Shown here piece after piece: positions 1 through 7,137 of a stretch of 8,289 bases of DNA; position 1 is the first letter of the stretch; each line of letters opens with the position of its first letter. A program made the position numbers and the translations under genes. Under the pieces are notes generated by a model. That model made no database searches. It saw only the letters and a list, made by a program, of their open reading frames with translations, and was not told the DNA's origin. Source of the stretch: Methylaequor sp002691245 (GTDB lineage: Bacteria > Pseudomonadota > Alphaproteobacteria > Methylaequorales > Methylaequoraceae); the NCBI GenBank assembly GCA_002691245.1, contig NZHH01000034.1, forward strand, positions 1 through 8,289, in the 5' to 3' direction.

Positions 1-630
1 ATCACCTACAATCCATTTTTCACAGTCGAGATCTAATTTTAAAAATGCTTCTAAGTTTTTTTCAATAGCAACTCTTCCTATGTTTATCAAAATAGGTTTG
101 TCATTTTTCTTTTTTTGCAAAGGGGGTTTGAAAAGCTTAAAATCAACACCTCGTGGCCATATTGTAGTATTATGTATATTCCACTTTTTTAAATCTTCTA
201 TTACTGATTTTGTAGGAACAAGTATTTTATGTGCTTTACTATGAAACCATTTTAGATAACCATAACTTATAAAAAGAGGAATTTTAGTTCTCTTATATAT
301 ATATTCCGCAAATTTTGTATGAAATGAAGTTGTATAAANAAGTCCATTTTTTACNACATAATTCCTTCCTGCTATNCCGAGAGGACCCTCAGTTGCAATA
401 TGAANNGCATCTGGANNGAATTCTTTAATTAACNTTTTAACTTTCTTNCCNGGTAAAAANGATAACCNGATTTCAGGGTAAGNNGGACAAGGAAATGTTT
501 TAAANAGATTNGGTGTTATCATTAAAACATNATGACCTTTTTTTTCTAANANTTCTTTNGTTTTAGATAANNTATNNACCACTCCATTAACTTGAGGGTG
601 CCAGGCATCTGAGATNATTACTATTTTCAT
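1..630 (-). CDS. agt: GT4 glycosyltransferase, Agt-like diacylglycerol glycosyltransferase (partial, 3' end outside window)
   Basis: The minus-strand frame from ATG 630 stays open to the window edge and gives the first 210 residues; a full protein of this family is roughly 350-400. The N terminus MKIV.ISDAWHPQVNGVV (1-18) is the typical GT4 nucleotide-fold start. ATEGPLGIAGR (79-89), SFHTKFAEYI (102-111) and WPRGVDFKLFKP (158-169) follow, and GRVAIEKNLEAF (185-196) opens the second Rossmann domain. The family moves a sugar from a nucleotide-sugar onto a lipid acceptor at the cytoplasmic membrane face. Agt enzymes of rhizobia, Agrobacterium and SAR11 glycosylate diacylglycerol to make phosphorus-free glycolipids. 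That specific role is inferred from the neighbouring plcP, whose product supplies diacylglycerol. The start overlaps the plcP stop (ATGA), implying one mRNA and coupled translation. About 25 Ns leave several residues undefined. A GT4 enzyme with another acceptor is the main alternative. Confidence 0.82.
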   Translation of the reverse strand, partial: MKIVXISDAWHPQVNGVXXXLSKXKEXLEKKGHXVLMITXNXFKTFPCXXYPEIXLXFLXXKKVKXLIKEFXPDXXHIATEGPLXIAGRNYXVKNGLXYTTSFHTKFAEYIYKRTKIPLFISYGYLKWFHSKAHKILVPTKSVIEDLKKWNIHNTTIWPRGVDFKLFKPPLQKKKNDKPILINIGRVAIEKNLEAFLKLDLDCEKWIVGD

Positions 631-1443
631 NNNTNGGAAATTANGTTTTTTTGNGNNAGCTNAANNTGACNTGAATGNTNTTGNGAAATTCNAGATGACC
701 AGTCAACAATCTCNAGANTACCATCGANATGNTCTACAATTGCNGTCATAGACTCTACCCAATCACCNCTNTTACAATATATNATNTCATNAATTGATTT
801 GAANTCTGCTTTNTGTATATGCCCNCAAACAACACCATCAAACCCTCTNCTTTTTGCTTCTCTNAGTCATTACTAATTCNNAGGCAGTAANAAATGAAAC
901 NGCTTTTTTTACNTTTTGTTTAATAAANTTTGATANTGACCAGTAAGGTAGCTTTAAAAATNGTCTAANATTATTAAATAGNTNGTTTAANCGGATTAAN
1001 ATNNCATAACNCNTGTCACCAANNTATGCNAGCCAACGAGCATGTNTAATAANGCTNTCAAATTGATCTCCATGNATGATCCATAATTTCTTACCCTTGA
1101 GAGTGGTATGGTGAGCTTCNTTTTNNATTATTATATCTCCNAAATTNACNCCAATATATTTACGCGCAGCNTCATCATGGTTACCTGGTATAAATACAAC
1201 TTTTACTCCTTTCCTAGCTTTTCTTAGTAATTTTTGGATAACATCATTGTGAGCTTGTGGCCAATACCATTTTTTCTTCAATCGCCATCCATCGATAATG
1301 TCTCCTACAAGAAAAATTTTTTCGGACTTTGAAACTTTAAGAAACTCTAAAAGCAATTCTGCTTTGCAACCGCTTGTACCTAGATGAACATCTGAAATCC
1401 ATATTGTTCTGTAACGATTATGTTTAAAGGATACGCCATCCAT
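627..1443 (-). CDS. plcP: PlcP-type metallophosphoesterase (phospholipase C; LpxH-like family), with apparent +1 frameshift near 867
   Basis: Calcineurin-like phosphoesterase of the UDP-2,3-diacylglucosamine hydrolase-like group. Metal-binding motifs are SDVH (17-20), GDIID (47-51), GNHD (87-90) and HGDQF (124-128). After residue ~191 the first frame runs into a stop at 838-840. The next frame continues as RGFDGVVCGHIHKA (GHIH near 207-210), then GDWVESMTAIV and LEIVDW, and stops at 627-629. Dropping one base near 867 gives 271 codons, the normal family length, so the gene is one unit with a frame error. The block DGWRLKKKWYWPQAHNDVIQ (51-70) matches my memory of Sinorhizobium PlcP much better than E. 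coli LpxH. PlcP removes phosphorylated head groups from phosphatidylcholine and phosphatidylethanolamine under phosphate starvation, leaving diacylglycerol. The downstream Agt gene and an upstream Pho-box-like site fit that role. LpxH-like lipid A activity cannot be excluded. Confidence 0.78.
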
Positions 1444-1465
1444 TCATATTACGTATCAAATAAAT

Positions 1466-1483
1466 GTGTCAAAATTATTACAA
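1466..1483 (-). promoter_or_regulatory. Putative Pho box upstream of plcP-agt
   Basis: On the minus strand the site reads TTGTAATAATTTTGACAC: two 7-base half-sites, TTGTAAT and TTGACAC, 11 bases apart start to start. It matches the enterobacterial Pho-box consensus (CTGTCATAWAWCTGTCAY) at 13 of 18 positions. It ends 22 bases before the plcP start, which is close; a following -10-like TAATAT would place transcription start almost at the ATG. A lone perfect TGTCAT lies further upstream (1511-1516). The sequence is AT-rich, so a chance match is possible. Confidence 0.4.
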
Positions 1484-1521
1484 CACCACATATAGCGTTA
1501 CTAATATGATATGACACAAAA

Positions 1522-1548
1522 AAAAAGAGGCTTTATAAGCCTCTTTTT
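1522..1548 (-). terminator. Rho-independent terminator of the porin gene (bidirectional shape)
   Basis: A 12-bp perfect stem (1522-1533 with 1537-1548) has core GAGGCTT/AAGCCTC and a 3-base TAT loop. Read on the minus strand the hairpin runs into a T-run (complement of the A-run 1518-1526), so it ends the porin transcript 32 bases past its stop codon and insulates the plcP-agt unit. The plus strand also has T-tailing (1544-1548), but no plus-strand gene precedes it. Confidence 0.88.
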
Positions 1549-1579
1549 AATTTTATAATTTACCTAAGGAAAGAAAATT

Positions 1580-3004
1580 TTACCATTTAAGGTGTAGTCT
1601 TGCTTGTAAGGTGGAAATGTCAGATGGCGTACCTCTAGCATTATCAAGATCATATTCACCGTAAGCATACTCAAACATGGCTCTAACATTGGAATTAAAG
1701 TAGTGGTTAAAACCCATGGTATGAACTTGTCCAGCTCCACCGCCACCATCACGTGATCCTACGCCTGTTCCAACATTGTCAAAATCATTAGCGTCGATCC
1801 ATTCATACTGATACTTAGGAACAAAACAGTGTCTTTTGCATTTAAGACCACCAACAGCTCCTTTTTTTCCGCTATGCTTATACTTACCAGTAATCGCATA
1901 AGANANACNANNNGANCCNCCATAAATATTGTAGTCATCACGAGTNGAGAGAACCCCACTACTAACTTCTTCTGGATCAAATGTATATTTACCGATTTGA
2001 TATTCGGTTTGTAACAATAAAGCATCGTTGAAAATCAAGGACAATTGAGGACCATGAAATGTGTGAGTATCAGCAGTTGTTAAATTACCAATATCAATAG
2101 GCTTATCAACAAAAGTGTGAACACCGTTGGCTCTAGCACTGTTTGTATCATAAGTTTCAGAGCCAGACATATTTAAGTATCCAAAATGATACCCAAAAAG
2201 AGTAGATAATGGACCACCTACTAATGGCGTGTCAGTTTTGTAATGATAATGAACTGCAATACTAGCTCCGTAATGTTCGCTTTCATTATCAGAATTTCCT
2301 GCTACACCACTATCACCGATAGGTTGAACCAAACCCGACTCTAGACCACTAAAAATACCCATTTTAGCGTGAAATTGTTTACCAAGAGCCCCTGACGTGT
2401 CATAAACTATACCCGGTCTTTGAGCAAAGTTCATCATCTCGTTATGAAGAGGTCTTTCCATGTAGATAAGGTTGTTAGAACTCGTATTCTCATAAAGACC
2501 TTGACCACTTTTTACGTTACCAAAAGAAAATTTACCAACTCCTTTAATACTTTTTGAAATAAAGGCATCTTTAATAACAACATTTCTAACCTTGGAGTTA
2601 GCACTTCCTTCAGCAAAATCAGGTTGGATAACCCAAGCCCATCCATTACCAATTTTACCTTTGATATCAAATCTCAGTCTTCTGAATTCAGCACCAAAAC
2701 CGTTTCCAGTTTCATGCTGAGTCATGGTATGAGTACCTGATTCATAATCAACCAATTGGGTAAGATCGTACATCATACGACCACCAATTTTAAATTCATA
2801 TTTTCCATCCGAACTTTTGATGCTCAGACCTTTTCCTTTTTTAAAGTAAGCTTTGTTATCTCCAGAACTTTTGGACATTTGTTCTTTCATTTTTAGTATT
2901 TCGTTTTGCAGTGCGTTGATCTGTGCACCAACGTCCTGTGCTTTGGCGTTTGTAATCAGACCGCTCATTGCCATGATTGCAATACCTGAGTATAATTTTT
3001 TCAT
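1580..3004 (-). CDS. Phosphate-selective porin, OprO/OprP family
   Basis: Complete 474-residue outer-membrane porin. A signal peptide (MKKLYSGIAIMAMSGLITNAKA, cleavage after about residue 22) is followed by a short coiled-coil-like stretch DVGAQINALQNEILKMKEQM (24-43), common at the mature N terminus of this family. The barrel starts near KGLSIKSSDGKYEFKIGGRMMYD. GFGAEFRRLRFDIKGK and FGNVKSGQGLYENTSSNNLIYMERP are characteristic of the Porin_O_P family. The chain ends in ...LHLKW, an aromatic C terminus fitting the BAM insertion signal. OprP/OprO form trimeric channels for phosphate or polyphosphate; actual selectivity here is inferred from family, a Pho-box-like site upstream and phoR next door. 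A clear GAGGG Shine-Dalgarno sits 6 bases before ATG 3004. GC content (about 38% in three sampled lines) is well above the neighbours, as expected for a strongly expressed gene or an acquired one. Ns at 1904-1919 blank residues 362-367. Confidence 0.9.
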   Translation of the reverse strand: MKKLYSGIAIMAMSGLITNAKAQDVGAQINALQNEILKMKEQMSKSSGDNKAYFKKGKGLSIKSSDGKYEFKIGGRMMYDLTQLVDYESGTHTMTQHETGNGFGAEFRRLRFDIKGKIGNGWAWVIQPDFAEGSANSKVRNVVIKDAFISKSIKGVGKFSFGNVKSGQGLYENTSSNNLIYMERPLHNEMMNFAQRPGIVYDTSGALGKQFHAKMGIFSGLESGLVQPIGDSGVAGNSDNESEHYGASIAVHYHYKTDTPLVGGPLSTLFGYHFGYLNMSGSETYDTNSARANGVHTFVDKPIDIGNLTTADTHTFHGPQLSLIFNDALLLQTEYQIGKYTFDPEEVSSGVLXTRDDYNIYXXXXXXSYAITGKYKHSGKKGAVGGLKCKRHCFVPKYQYEWIDANDFDNVGTGVGSRDGGGGAGQVHTMGFNHYFNSNVRAMFEYAYGEYDLDNARGTPSDISTLQARLHLKW

Positions 3005-3010
3005 AATATT

Positions 3011-3015
3011 CCCTC
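3011..3015 (-). promoter_or_regulatory. Shine-Dalgarno site of the porin gene
   Basis: GAGGG on the minus strand, 6 bases before ATG 3004. It is the clearest ribosome binding site in the window and fixes the porin start directly before its signal peptide. mutS and phoR have no comparable site. Confidence 0.75.
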
Positions 3016-3047
3016 GTAAAGTTAAGAAATCACACTAGTAATCTTTT

Positions 3048-3065
3048 GTTACAACTTTATGACAA
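3048..3065 (-). promoter_or_regulatory. Putative Pho box (PhoB site) upstream of the porin
   Basis: On the minus strand TTGTCATAAAGTTGTAAC: half-sites TTGTCAT and TTGTAAC with an 11-base period, matching the E. coli Pho-box consensus at 14 of 18 positions, including nine in a row (TGTCATAAA). It ends 43 bases before the porin ATG, leaving room for a -10 element and a short leader. The -10 itself is not clear (TTACTA or TAGTGT are weak candidates). A phosphate porin below it and phoR above it strengthen the assignment. Binding is inferred. Confidence 0.6.
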
Positions 3066-3085
3066 ACAAGCTTTTAACGAAATTT

Positions 3086-3114
3086 AAAAAAGTTTGTTGC
3101 AAAAAAACAACAAC
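3086..3114 (-). terminator. Weak possible terminator after phoR
   Basis: On the minus strand a 6-bp stem TTGTTG/CAACAA with a T-rich 8-base loop is followed by AC and six Ts, about 30 bases past the phoR stop. The stem is short and only one third GC, and one arm is part of a (CAA)n run, so it may end phoR transcription inefficiently or be coincidental. Confidence 0.3.
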
Positions 3115-3144
3115 AACAATTTATATCAACAAAATAACACTAAA

Positions 3145-4419
3145 TTAAAAGACAATTTTNTAAGAAGATTTGTATTTTTCAAACGTTATAGAAAATGATG
3201 ACCCTTTGTTAACTTCGGATTGAATATTTAATTGTGCATTATGTCTGTTTAAAATATGTTTGACAATTGAGAGACCAAGGCCAGTGTGACCAGTATCTCT
3301 TGGTCTTGAGGTATCAATTCTATAGAATCTTTTGGTCAACATTGGAATATTTTGATTTGAAATTCCAATGCCAAAATCTTGCACAAGAAACACTACGGTA
3401 TTTAGTTTTGTCATTAATTTTATTTGTACAGGTTTCTTGGACTGACTGTGGGTTAAAGCATTTTCTATGATATTAAAAAAAACTTGCTCTAATTCTGCTT
3501 CATCACCAATAATCTCAGTTTTTCTTTTTGGAATTGAAAACTTATATTTTGTTTTGCTCAAAAACTTTCTTTCCTTACATGTTTTTCGAATATTTTCCAN
3601 AATTTCGTTAAGATTAACCTTGCCTTCAGGGGGGATATATTCAATCCTTTCAATTCGTGTAAGAGACAGGAGATCTTTAACTAACGATGACATTCGGCTA
3701 GCTTCATTGAACATAGTTTTTAGGAATTCTTCCTTTTTTGATTTTTTTTTGGGAGACTCATCTATTAAAGTCTCACAGTATCCAATAATTGATGCAATCG
3801 GAGTTTTTAATTCATGACTAGCATTTGCTATAAAATCTCTCTGAATATTCTGAATATTGTGTTGAGATGTTGTATCAAATAATCTGATGAAATTTAATTT
3901 ATTTNTCCCCAAATCTCTTCTGCCAGAAACCCAAATTTTAAAAATTTTCTCTCTTGGATAAATTAAATTCAACTCTCGCTCAATGGGCTTTTTTTGCTTA
4001 ACGGATTCGTCAATAAGTGAACTAAGCTCGGGGATTCTTATGGCTGAGAAGATGTTTTTTTGTTTTGAATCTTCACCAAATAATTCAATAGCTTGTTCAT
4101 TCATATCAATAATTAAGTTGTTTTGATCAATAATTAGAAGTGGGTCAGGAAAAAATTTAAAAAAATAGTCATAAAAAAAAATTCTCAACCGAGAGTACTT
4201 GGATTTTTCATTTAGATTTTTGATAATTAAATTTAGGTTAAAAATAATTGGTTGGAAAAGGTTAAAGAAGAAAACCTTATCTGATCGAATAGCATTTCCT
4301 TTGAAATCTTGAATCAATTTGCTAATGATCCTCAAATCTTTTATTAAAATCCCTAACAAAATTAATAAAATAAAAAATAAAAAAAGAAATACGATAATTA
4401 TGTCTTTATGAATAAACAT
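3145..4419 (-). CDS. phoR: Phosphate-regulon sensor histidine kinase PhoR
   Basis: 424-residue membrane histidine kinase. One N-terminal membrane segment (about 7-27) leads to a PAS-like domain (about 85-180, PDPLLIIDQNNLIIDMNEQAIELF at its start). The dimerisation/phosphoacceptor domain carries RDFIANASHELKTPIASIIGY with His202. The ATPase domain has the N box FFNIIENALTHS (314-325), G1 DFGIGI (348-353), F box KRFYR (363-367) and G2 GHTGLGLS (377-384). The H-box surroundings and RIDTSRPRDTGHTGLGLSIVKHI are typical of alphaproteobacterial PhoR, which phosphorylates the response regulator PhoB when phosphate is scarce. The PhoR name is further supported by the phosphate porin downstream on the same strand. 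No phoB, phoU or pst gene is present in the window. The N at 3160 makes codon 420 TAN, so the protein may end at residue 419. Ns at 3600 and 3905 leave residues 274 and 172 undefined. Confidence 0.85.
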   Translation of the reverse strand: MFIHKDIIIVFLFLFFILLILLGILIKDLRIISKLIQDFKGNAIRSDKVFFFNLFQPIIFNLNLIIKNLNEKSKYSRLRIFFYDYFFKFFPDPLLIIDQNNLIIDMNEQAIELFGEDSKQKNIFSAIRIPELSSLIDESVKQKKPIERELNLIYPREKIFKIWVSGRRDLGXNKLNFIRLFDTTSQHNIQNIQRDFIANASHELKTPIASIIGYCETLIDESPKKKSKKEEFLKTMFNEASRMSSLVKDLLSLTRIERIEYIPPEGKVNLNEIXENIRKTCKERKFLSKTKYKFSIPKRKTEIIGDEAELEQVFFNIIENALTHSQSKKPVQIKLMTKLNTVVFLVQDFGIGISNQNIPMLTKRFYRIDTSRPRDTGHTGLGLSIVKHILNRHNAQLNIQSEVNKGSSFSITFEKYKSSXKIVF

Positions 4420-4458
4420 GAAAATGATTTAATATTTTGAATACTAATTTAAATTAAT
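4420..4458. promoter_or_regulatory. Divergent phoR/mutS intergenic region
   Basis: Only 39 bases separate the two ATG codons, so any promoters must overlap each other or reach into the opposing coding sequence. It contains the perfect 12-bp palindrome TAATTTAAATTA (4445-4456), ending 2 bases before the mutS start. No Shine-Dalgarno is visible for either gene and no Pho-box-like repeat is present. With almost pure AT content the palindrome could be coincidence. Confidence 0.4.
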
Positions 4459-7134
4459 ATGAAATTAAAACAACCTGAGATAAAAGGTTTTACTTCTGAT
4501 AAAAAAAAATCTGAGCCCTCAAAACCTACTCCAATGATGCAACAATATTTGGAGGTTAAAGGTAGGCATCAAGATTATTTACTTTTTTATAGAATGGGTG
4601 ATTTTTATGAACTTTTTTTTAAAGACGCAGAAATTGCTGCAACAGAGTTAGGAATAGCGTTAACAAAAAGAGGAAAACTGAATGATGTTGATATTCCAAT
4701 GTGCGGGGTTCCAGCTCATTCATCTCAAACATATTTATCTAGATTAATTGCTTTAGGTTATAAAGTGGCTGTAGCGGAACAGTTAGAAACTCAGCAAACA
4801 GAAAAATCGACTAAATATCACAAAATTTTTAGAAGGGATGTTGTTAAAATTATCACACCTGGAACAATCCTGGATGATTCGCTTTTAAATTCAAAATCTT
4901 ATAATCATCTTTTATGCATCTCTTCAGTCCAGGGCGAAATATCAGTTAGTTGGACAGATATGTCAATTGGGAAAATTAAATTACAAAAAATAAGTAATAA
5001 TTCGATTAATGATCTTTTTGAGTTGATTAGTAGAATTGAACCAGAGGAAATTATTATCTCAAAAAGTTTGGATAAAATACTCAAACTAGACTCAAGAATA
5101 AGCCAATTCTGTAATAAGTTTAGTAATATACCTGAGGACTTTTTTAATTTAAATGAAAATAAAGTAAAAATAGATAGGTATTTTGGTAATTTATTTTTAG
5201 AAGATAAAGAAACATTAACTGGTTCAGACAAATCAGCGGTAGCAGGGCTAATAAACTATCTTGAATTAACACAAAAAAATAACGTTCCTCTTATCAAAGA
5301 ATTTGAGTTGGTTAATAAAGAAGAGTTTATGCAAATTGATAGCTTTTCAGTTAGAAGTTTAGAGATATTTAAAACCATAAATGGCGAAAAAAAAGATACA
5401 CTTCTGGAAACTATAGATAAAACAAAAACTGCGGCAGGAGGAAGATTACTCAAGGATTTTCTAAAGTCGCCTCTAATAAATAAAAAAAAGATAACAGAGC
5501 GTCATTTATTGATTCAAGAATTTTTAAATCATCCATCTGTAATGACATCAATATTAAATTGTCTTAATGGACATCCAGATGCTGAAAGAGCTATATCTAG
5601 AATTACAGCCAAAACAAATAATCCAAGAGATCTTTTGTTAATAGCAAGCTTTTTAAATAATGCAGAAGTTATCTTTTCAGAAATAAAAAAATTAAGTAAA
5701 GAAGTAATAGAACAATTACTCCCAGTTAATAACGTGTTTAAAAGGGCAGAGAAATTAAAGAATCACATAATAAAAAATATAGTTGAATCACCGCCAATAT
5801 CGTTAAATGAGGGAGGTATTATAAAAAGCCAAGTCTCAAAACAACTAGATTATTTAAGAAATATTAAAAATGAAAAACAAAAAGAAATTTTAAATATGCA
5901 ACTTAAATATTCTAAGGCATGTGGAATTAATAATTTAAAAATAAAATACAATAATATTCATGGATATTTTATTGAAGTAACAAATAAAAACTCTAACAAA
6001 GTAATTAACTCAAAAGACATTAAATTTTATCTAATTCAAAATACCGTTAATAATTCTAGATTCCAAACAGATGAATTGAAAAAAACATCAAATGAAATTC
6101 TTAGTTCGCAAGAAGAGGCAATTCTTTTAGAGAAAAAAATTTATACCGAAATTTGTAATTTTTTTGAAGATGATATACCTTGCATCAACGTAATATCGAA
6201 AAATATTTCATTTATAGACGTTATTACAAATTTTGCAAACTTAGCAAAACTTAGAAACTATATTAGACCCGAGCTAGCTAATAAAAGTATAATTCAAATA
6301 AAAAACTGCCGTCATCCAGTAGTTGAAGAGAGCCTTACCAATGATTCATTGGAATTTATTCCTAATGATTGCTTCATGGATGAAACAAGCTTTACTTGGT
6401 TAATAACTGGTCCGAATATGGCTGGAAAAAGTACTTTCCTAAGACAAATAGCAATTATAATAATTTTAAATCAAATTGGATCTTATGTTCCTGCTAAAAG
6501 TGCCAAAATAGGAATATTTGATAAGATTTTTACTCGAATTGGTGCTTCTGATAATTTATCTAGAGGCATGTCGACATTTATGACAGAGATGGCTGAAACA
6601 TCAAAAATAATTAATGAAGCAACACAAAATTCCTTAGTAATTCTTGATGAACTAGGAAGAGGAACGTCAACAGAAGATGGTTTGGCAATTGCTCAAGCTG
6701 TTTTAGAGTATATCTTGAATGAAATTAAATGTTCTACTTTATTTGCTACTCATTACAAACAATTATGCAAACTATCTGCAAATTATAATTTTCTTAAATT
6801 AAAAACTTTAAAAATAAAAAAATGGAATGAAGAAATAATTTTTTTACATAAATTAATTGATGGAGTTTCCGAAGGTTCATTTGGAATCCATGTGGCAAAT
6901 ATGGCTGGAATCAAACAACCAATCCTTGAACGATCAAAAAAAATACTTGATAGTTTGGGAAATGAAAAAATAAATCAAATTACCAATTTAGAGAAAAATG
7001 AATTTAAAGAAAAAAGTAAAGAGGATGATAAAAGGATTTCAAAATTAAAAAATTTAATTGATGAAATGGATCTTAACAACTTAAGTCCAAAAGAAGCTCT
7101 TGATTTTTTATACTCACTAAAAAAAAATTATTGA
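4459..7134 (+). CDS. mutS: DNA mismatch repair protein MutS
   Basis: Complete, 891 residues (E. coli MutS is 853; alphaproteobacterial forms are somewhat longer). The mismatch-recognition domain starts at TPMMQQYLEVKGRHQDYLLF and has the F-x-E motif in GDFYELF (Phe49, Glu51), which stacks on mispaired bases. Connector, lever and clamp regions follow without interruption. The C-terminal ABC-type ATPase shows Walker A GPNMAGKST (651-659), the family signature SDNLSRGMSTFMTEM (697-711), Walker B LVILDELGRGTST (726-738), the H-loop ATHY (763-766) and GVSEGSFGIHVANMAGI from 802. The end, LSPKEALDFLYSLK, is the usual C-terminal MutS motif. The protein binds mismatches and recruits MutL in post-replicative repair. 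All key residues are present, so it should be functional. The start is the first in-frame ATG; Met26/27 is a less likely internal alternative. It is followed by glnD after 3 bases. Confidence 0.97.
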   Translation: MKLKQPEIKGFTSDKKKSEPSKPTPMMQQYLEVKGRHQDYLLFYRMGDFYELFFKDAEIAATELGIALTKRGKLNDVDIPMCGVPAHSSQTYLSRLIALGYKVAVAEQLETQQTEKSTKYHKIFRRDVVKIITPGTILDDSLLNSKSYNHLLCISSVQGEISVSWTDMSIGKIKLQKISNNSINDLFELISRIEPEEIIISKSLDKILKLDSRISQFCNKFSNIPEDFFNLNENKVKIDRYFGNLFLEDKETLTGSDKSAVAGLINYLELTQKNNVPLIKEFELVNKEEFMQIDSFSVRSLEIFKTINGEKKDTLLETIDKTKTAAGGRLLKDFLKSPLINKKKITERHLLIQEFLNHPSVMTSILNCLNGHPDAERAISRITAKTNNPRDLLLIASFLNNAEVIFSEIKKLSKEVIEQLLPVNNVFKRAEKLKNHIIKNIVESPPISLNEGGIIKSQVSKQLDYLRNIKNEKQKEILNMQLKYSKACGINNLKIKYNNIHGYFIEVTNKNSNKVINSKDIKFYLIQNTVNNSRFQTDELKKTSNEILSSQEEAILLEKKIYTEICNFFEDDIPCINVISKNISFIDVITNFANLAKLRNYIRPELANKSIIQIKNCRHPVVEESLTNDSLEFIPNDCFMDETSFTWLITGPNMAGKSTFLRQIAIIIILNQIGSYVPAKSAKIGIFDKIFTRIGASDNLSRGMSTFMTEMAETSKIINEATQNSLVILDELGRGTSTEDGLAIAQAVLEYILNEIKCSTLFATHYKQLCKLSANYNFLKLKTLKIKKWNEEIIFLHKLIDGVSEGSFGIHVANMAGIKQPILERSKKILDSLGNEKINQITNLEKNEFKEKSKEDDKRISKLKNLIDEMDLNNLSPKEALDFLYSLKKNY

Positions 7135-7137
7135 GAG

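Noticed and set aside
861..879. Programmed ribosomal frameshift in plcP
   Set aside because: No slippery heptamer or downstream stem is visible, and the spot lies in N-rich consensus; an indel error is enough.
627..1443. Calling the phosphoesterase LpxH (lipid A synthesis)
   Set aside because: The WYWPQAHNDVIQKLLRKARKG block, its length of about 271 residues and coupling to an Agt-like glycosyltransferase fit PlcP. Alphaproteobacteria generally use a different enzyme (LpxI) for the lipid A step.
3104..3119. Short (CAA)n run as a phase-variable repeat
   Set aside because: Only about four imperfect units in an AT-rich intergenic region, outside any coding frame; too short to claim slippage control.
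4905..5453. Minus-strand open frames inside mutS, and similar ones inside phoR and the porin
   Set aside because: They lie wholly antisense to well-supported genes, show no recognisable domains, and are low-complexity by-products of AT-rich coding sequence.
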